Shown here piece by piece: positions 14,417 through 17,039 of a DNA stretch of 17,039 nucleotides. The DNA is from Acidilobaceae archaeon (lineage in GTDB: Archaea; Thermoproteota; Thermoprotei_A; Sulfolobales; Acidilobaceae), in contig JALSQM010000024.1 of assembly GCA_026985385.1 (NCBI GenBank), positions 1 through 17,039 of the forward strand, in the 5' to 3' direction. The notes under the pieces are model-generated. The model ran no database searches, was not told the origin of the DNA, and saw only the letters and a program-made list of their open reading frames with translations. The translations under genes and the position numbers were made by a program. Within the stretch, counting starts at the first letter, position 1. Each line of letters starts with the position of its first letter.

Positions 14417-14851
14417 CTGTATAAGAGGATCCTGGTAGGCTTCGATGGGAGCCCCGAGTCCCTCGAGGCCCTCAGGAGGGCCTCCGAGCTCGCCTCTGCT
14501 AGCGGGGCCGAGCTACACGTCATAGCAGTCGTGCCCCCTCCAAGCGTGATCCTAGGCCCCCTGATGACCCCTGAGACCTTTGATGTGAGGCCCCTGGTAG
14601 AGGCTGCGCGTGGGGCCCTCGAGAGGGCTGTGGGGGAGCTGGAGGGTGTAAGCGTGCACTGGGAGGTGAGGGTGGGAGAGCCGGCGTCAACGATACTCGA
14701 CTACGCCGAGGAAGCGGGTGTAGACCTCATAGTGCTTGGGAGGAGGAGGCTAAGGGGCGTGGAGAGGATAGCACTGGGCAGCGTCAGCTCCAAGGTAGTG
14801 AGCCACTCACCCGTAGACGTGCTCGTAGTCAAGCACTCCCCAGAGGGATGA
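14417..14851 (+). CDS. Universal stress protein (UspA family), apparent CTG start
   Basis: Single-domain universal stress protein, 144 residues from the proposed start, the usual length. It opens with (CTG)YKRILVGFDGSPESLEALR, the standard UspA first strand and helix. It ends with DLIVLGRRRLRGVERIALGS and SSKVVSHSPVDVLVVK. The ATP-binding pattern G-2x-G-9x-G-S is nearly complete, but the second glycine is arginine, so nucleotide binding may be altered. I chose CTG 14417 because GGGAGGTGG (14402-14410) is 6 bases upstream and homologous proteins begin MYKRIL. The only other in-frame start, TTG 14360, lies before the probable TATA box and adds 19 odd residues. A membrane-protein gene follows after 7 bases. 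The family is secure; the start codon needs proof. Confidence 0.88.
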   Translation: MYKRILVGFDGSPESLEALRRASELASASGAELHVIAVVPPPSVILGPLMTPETFDVRPLVEAARGALERAVGELEGVSVHWEVRVGEPASTILDYAEEAGVDLIVLGRRRLRGVERIALGSVSSKVVSHSPVDVLVVKHSPEG

Positions 14852-14858
14852 GCCCCAC

Positions 14859-15479
14859 ATGGAGCCGCAGCCCTGCAGGGGGGCCAGGCTCCTCGGCCCC
14901 ACCCCCAGGGAGCCCCTACGGCTTAGGCTCAGGCTAACCCGGGGAGGCAGGGTCTACGCCACGATAACGAGGAGGCTCAGGGGCGGCCACACCGTGGCGC
15001 TGCGAGGCCCCCTGGAGTGGCTCGAGAACCCCCCGGCCATGGCTGAGATAGCGGCGCTTCTCTGCTGCGCTAGGAGTGAGGCCTCGGAGTGGCTCATAGG
15101 CGCCCTAGGCTCCACCCTCATAGGCCTGCTGGTAGCACTATCATTCGCCCCAGGCAGCCTGGGAGCCATAGGGCTAGCCATCCTAGCCGCCCTCCTAGGC
15201 CTCGTCGAGGTCCTCGCCTCGAGGATCCGCTCCGTCAGGGAGAGGGGGTTCGCGGACTGTGTCTCGAAGGCTCTCAAAGCGGGCCTCCCCTCCCCCAGCG
15301 TGCACATCGCCGCCAGCACCATCGAGAGAGTCCTCAAGGCGTCGAGGGAGTGCATGGAGCGGGGGCTACCCTGCGCCGCCAGGACGGCGACTCCCCTGGG
15401 CCTCTACGAGGTCAGGGTCTCGGGGCGCGCGGGCCTGCCCCGCGCCCCCGAGGGGGGGTGCCGTCTAGCGCCTGGATAG
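14859..15479 (+). CDS. Hypothetical membrane protein with two central helices
   Basis: Not recognised. A 206-residue chain starts at ATG 14859, with GAGGGATGA ending 7 bases upstream across the stress-protein stop. Residues about 23-50 form a basic, beta-like stretch (LRLRLTRGGRVYATITRRLR). A predicted hairpin of two membrane helices covers about 79-96 and 99-120. A cytoplasm-like helical tail with several cysteines (134, 165, 172, 201) follows. The 7-base gap to the stress protein suggests one operon, so a role in stress sensing or membrane repair is conceivable but unsupported. Its last 15 bases overlap the 3' end of the convergent small membrane protein. Other frames here are open too, as is common in GC-rich DNA; this one has the best start and hydrophobic pattern. 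Confidence 0.65.
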   Translation: MEPQPCRGARLLGPTPREPLRLRLRLTRGGRVYATITRRLRGGHTVALRGPLEWLENPPAMAEIAALLCCARSEASEWLIGALGSTLIGLLVALSFAPGSLGAIGLAILAALLGLVEVLASRIRSVRERGFADCVSKALKAGLPSPSVHIAASTIERVLKASRECMERGLPCAARTATPLGLYEVRVSGRAGLPRAPEGGCRLAPG

Positions 15480-15860
15480 GGTCGAGTAGAGGGCCAAGAG
15501 TGCGACGGCTAGCACAAGGGCTAGTAGCGGTATGTGCTCCCTGGCAAGCTCTGCGGGCTTACCCTCGGGAGTCACAACGCTCCTCGACACCCTCCCAGCG
15601 TTGAAGGACGATATGAAGAGCAGGTAGGGGTAGGCCCACCTGGCCCCCCCAAGCACGGCGGCCACCCAGACTAGGTAGAGGATCGCGAGGCCTATGTTCT
15701 CGGCTATGAGGAACCTGGGCAGGTCCGCTTCGAAGTTTATCCCGATGTAGCCCGCCACGAGCACGACGACGAGCCCCAGCGTCACCCAGTCGAGAGCCTC
15801 CAACCCTAGAGGCACCCGGGAGGCCTGGAGAGGCTCCGGGGTAGAAAACGGTTCGCTCAA
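15465..15860 (-). CDS. Small hypothetical membrane protein downstream of cation transporter
   Basis: Not recognised. A 131-residue protein with about three membrane helices (about 24-40, 55-72 and 108-126), possibly a fourth weak one near 76-86. Between them are conserved-looking polar patches INFEADLPRFLIAENIG and FISSFNAGRVSRSVVTPEG. Its TTG start overlaps the TGA stop of the cation transporter by the shared TTGA (15857-15860), so translation is probably coupled. The ribosome site GTGGAGGG abuts the TTG with no spacer, so reinitiation or a downstream GTG at 15815 is possible. It could be an accessory subunit of the transporter; this rests only on coupling. Confidence 0.65.
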   Translation of the reverse strand: MSEPFSTPEPLQASRVPLGLEALDWVTLGLVVVLVAGYIGINFEADLPRFLIAENIGLAILYLVWVAAVLGGARWAYPYLLFISSFNAGRVSRSVVTPEGKPAELAREHIPLLALVLAVALLALYSTLSRR

Positions 15861-16663
15861 CCCTCCACTAGCTCTATGGCTAGCTCGACCCCGCGGATCC
15901 TCAGGTTCTCGGACACCTCCAAGGCCAGTAGCCTGGCGACGTCTGGGGGCGCTCGGGCCCTGACCTTGGCGTCGCCCACGTACCTACCTGGCACGAGTGG
16001 GCGGAGCCTCAGGCTCACCACGTCGAAGCCAGCCTCCTCCAGCGCCCTCCGCGTCTCCCAGTAGACTCTTGGGGCCGTGTAGTCCGTTATGAGGCCGGAT
16101 AGCACGCGTGCCTCCCGGTACGTCTCAACAGCTATGTACCCCGCTATGAGTGCCGCCCCCGCTAGGTCGTAGACGCTGGAGAAGCGGGCGCCAGCGTAGG
16201 CGCTCGCAGCACTCACGAGGCCCTCTAGAACCTCGCTGAAGGTGAAGCCCGCGTAACTCGCCCCGCCAGGGCCGCTGAGCCTTGCAACGGCGACGCTTAC
16301 AGCGTAGAAGCCGCCCCCAGCTAGGGCGTAGTAGGCGCTCCCAACCCCCACCCTACCGGAGGGCCCGCCCCACACTATAAGGCCCAGGGAGAACCCCAGG
16401 GTCGCCGTGTAGACCAGCACGACTACCAGGGTGCCAAGGTAGAGGAGCCTCGAGTGGCCATAGGGGTGATCCTCGTCGGGGGGCTCCAGGCTCCTAACCA
16501 TCAATAGTAGGACCAGGGCTCCCGAGGCTATGTTAGCCACGCAGGTGAAGCCATCGACGAGCACGGCCCTACTAGAATACCTAGCCCCCCCGTAGATCTT
16601 AAGGGCGGCCCCCGCAACACTCAACGCTAGAGCCAAAGCCATCAAGCGGGGCCTAACCCTCAC
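15857..16663 (-). CDS. Cation diffusion facilitator family transporter, divergent metal site
   Basis: Membrane exporter of divalent metals (CDF family), 268 residues from GTG 16663. Family marks: the S-SRAVLVDG helix 2 region, the PPDEDHPYGH loop with Asp and two His matching the second metal site, several membrane helices and a C-terminal cytoplasmic domain. The primary site differs: the helix 2 DxxxD is DGFTC, and the helix 5 HxxxD is FTFSE. No histidine follows the PYGH loop, so the usual C-terminal metal sites are absent. The start is uncertain: TTG 16705 gives 282 residues, but the TATA-like box overlaps that position, while GTG 16663 has GGTGGGTGGT upstream. It heads a pair with the small membrane protein. 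Metal and direction cannot be stated. Confidence 0.85.
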   Translation of the reverse strand: MRVRPRLMALALALSVAGAALKIYGGARYSSRAVLVDGFTCVANIASGALVLLLMVRSLEPPDEDHPYGHSRLLYLGTLVVVLVYTATLGFSLGLIVWGGPSGRVGVGSAYYALAGGGFYAVSVAVARLSGPGGASYAGFTFSEVLEGLVSAASAYAGARFSSVYDLAGAALIAGYIAVETYREARVLSGLITDYTAPRVYWETRRALEEAGFDVVSLRLRPLVPGRYVGDAKVRARAPPDVARLLALEVSENLRIRGVELAIELVEG

Positions 16664-16881
16664 CGGCCGACCACCCACCACAACAGCTGAGACGGCGGGC
16701 CGCAACGCCTATATCAAGAGCCGTGCAAGCCAGCCCCCGGGGGCGGGTAATAGGGGCTGTGAGGAGGGGGTCTCAGCCGACCGACGGCGTGGGGAGAGGG
16801 TAGAGACGCCGAGCCCACCGCTTGATCCCAGCATCCCAGCGGGCCCTCCGGGCCGCCCGGCTGCTTCGAGCCGCGGCGCCC
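16664..16881. other. Gene-free GC-rich gap with hairpin
   Basis: Besides the TATA-like box at 16709-16718, the gap holds a compact hairpin, CCGGG (16848-16852) with CCCGG (16856-16860), lying about 20 bases past the stop of the right-edge gene. No T-run follows it. I see no credible gene here. Confidence 0.45.
16709..16718 (-). promoter_or_regulatory. Possible TATA box for the cation transporter
   Basis: Read on the - strand, CTTGATATAG is the only AT-rich word in this stretch. A transcript would start near 16686, about 23 bases before GTG 16663, with GGTGGGTGGT as ribosome site. Confidence 0.45.
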
Positions 16882-17039
16882 CTAGGGGGCCCCCCGGGCT
16901 TGTATCAGGCTGCTGAGGGCCTCGGAGAAGTGGGCTACATCGACCGTGGCTAGGTTTACTATGTTCACGTTTATCGTGAAGGGGCCTGCCTGTGTCAGCT
17001 TTGACACGCACACCTGAGGCGCTAGACTCAGGGCGTCCT
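16882..17039 (-). CDS. Unidentified protein, C-terminal 51 residues (cut by window edge)
   Basis: The last 51 codons of a - strand gene that enters from the right edge. They read DALSLAPQVCVSKLTQAGPF followed by TINVNIVNLATVDVAHFSEA and LSSLIQARGAP, then TAG at 16882-16884. The alternation of valine/isoleucine with polar residues and the closing amphipathic helix look like a folded protein, and the codons (ATA, CTA, GTA, CTC) match the rest of the window. An overlapping longer frame on the same strand has an unprotein-like Pro/Arg/Gly-rich composition. I do not recognise the family. The palindrome CCCCTAGGGG (16879-16888) contains the stop codon. Confidence 0.55.
   Translation of the reverse strand, partial: DALSLAPQVCVSKLTQAGPFTINVNIVNLATVDVAHFSEALSSLIQARGAP

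Noticed and set aside
15089..15604. Plus-strand frame overlapping the two-helix membrane protein
   Set aside because: It is rich in Arg, Pro, Ser and His, as expected for a shifted frame in GC-rich DNA, and has no fold-like pattern.
16709..17011. Minus-strand 100-residue frame at the right edge
   Set aside because: Its composition is Pro/Gly/Arg/Ser-rich, and another frame of the same strand reads as a normal protein end.

Overview
The window looks like a GC-rich hyperthermophilic archaeon, most likely a crenarchaeote of the Desulfurococcales type; the order is my inference. Arginine is mostly AGG and isoleucine mostly ATA. Starts are often GTG or TTG behind strong GGAGGTG-type ribosome sites, several genes have archaeal TATA boxes, and the solute-binding protein has a threonine-rich stalk and a C-terminal membrane anchor, as in archaeal di/oligopeptide-class binding proteins.

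Left and centre (1-11793, + strand): an oligopeptide/dipeptide-type ABC importer. Two permeases (1-963, cut by the window edge, and 979-2610) are followed by a 374-bp gene-free region with hairpins and promoter-like boxes. Next come hyuA and hyuB (2985-5039, 5042-6742), the two subunits of a hydantoinase/5-oxoprolinase-type cyclic amide hydrolase. Then come the membrane-anchored binding protein (6850-9555) and two ATPases (9698-10660, 10666-11793). The hydrolase therefore sits inside the transporter cluster, suggesting that the imported substrate is, or is processed to, a cyclic amide such as 5-oxoproline or a hydantoin.

Centre right (11893-13901, + strand): a two-domain DUF309-like protein and an amidase-signature hydrolase with a complete Lys-Ser-Ser triad, possibly a later step on the same nitrogen compounds.

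Right (13908-17039): a DUF1641 protein (- strand) faces away from a universal stress protein whose best start is a CTG codon. The two appear to share one AT-rich promoter element. A two-helix membrane protein follows the stress protein. Convergent to it are a small membrane protein and a cation diffusion facilitator with altered metal ligands, and at the right edge the last 51 codons of an unidentified - strand gene.

The most notable points are the rearranged (C-terminal half first) binding protein, the permease with a roughly 265-residue outside domain, the CTG start, the facilitator with an unusual metal site, and a solitary CRISPR-repeat-like hairpin. No CRISPR array, transposase, tRNA or rRNA was seen.
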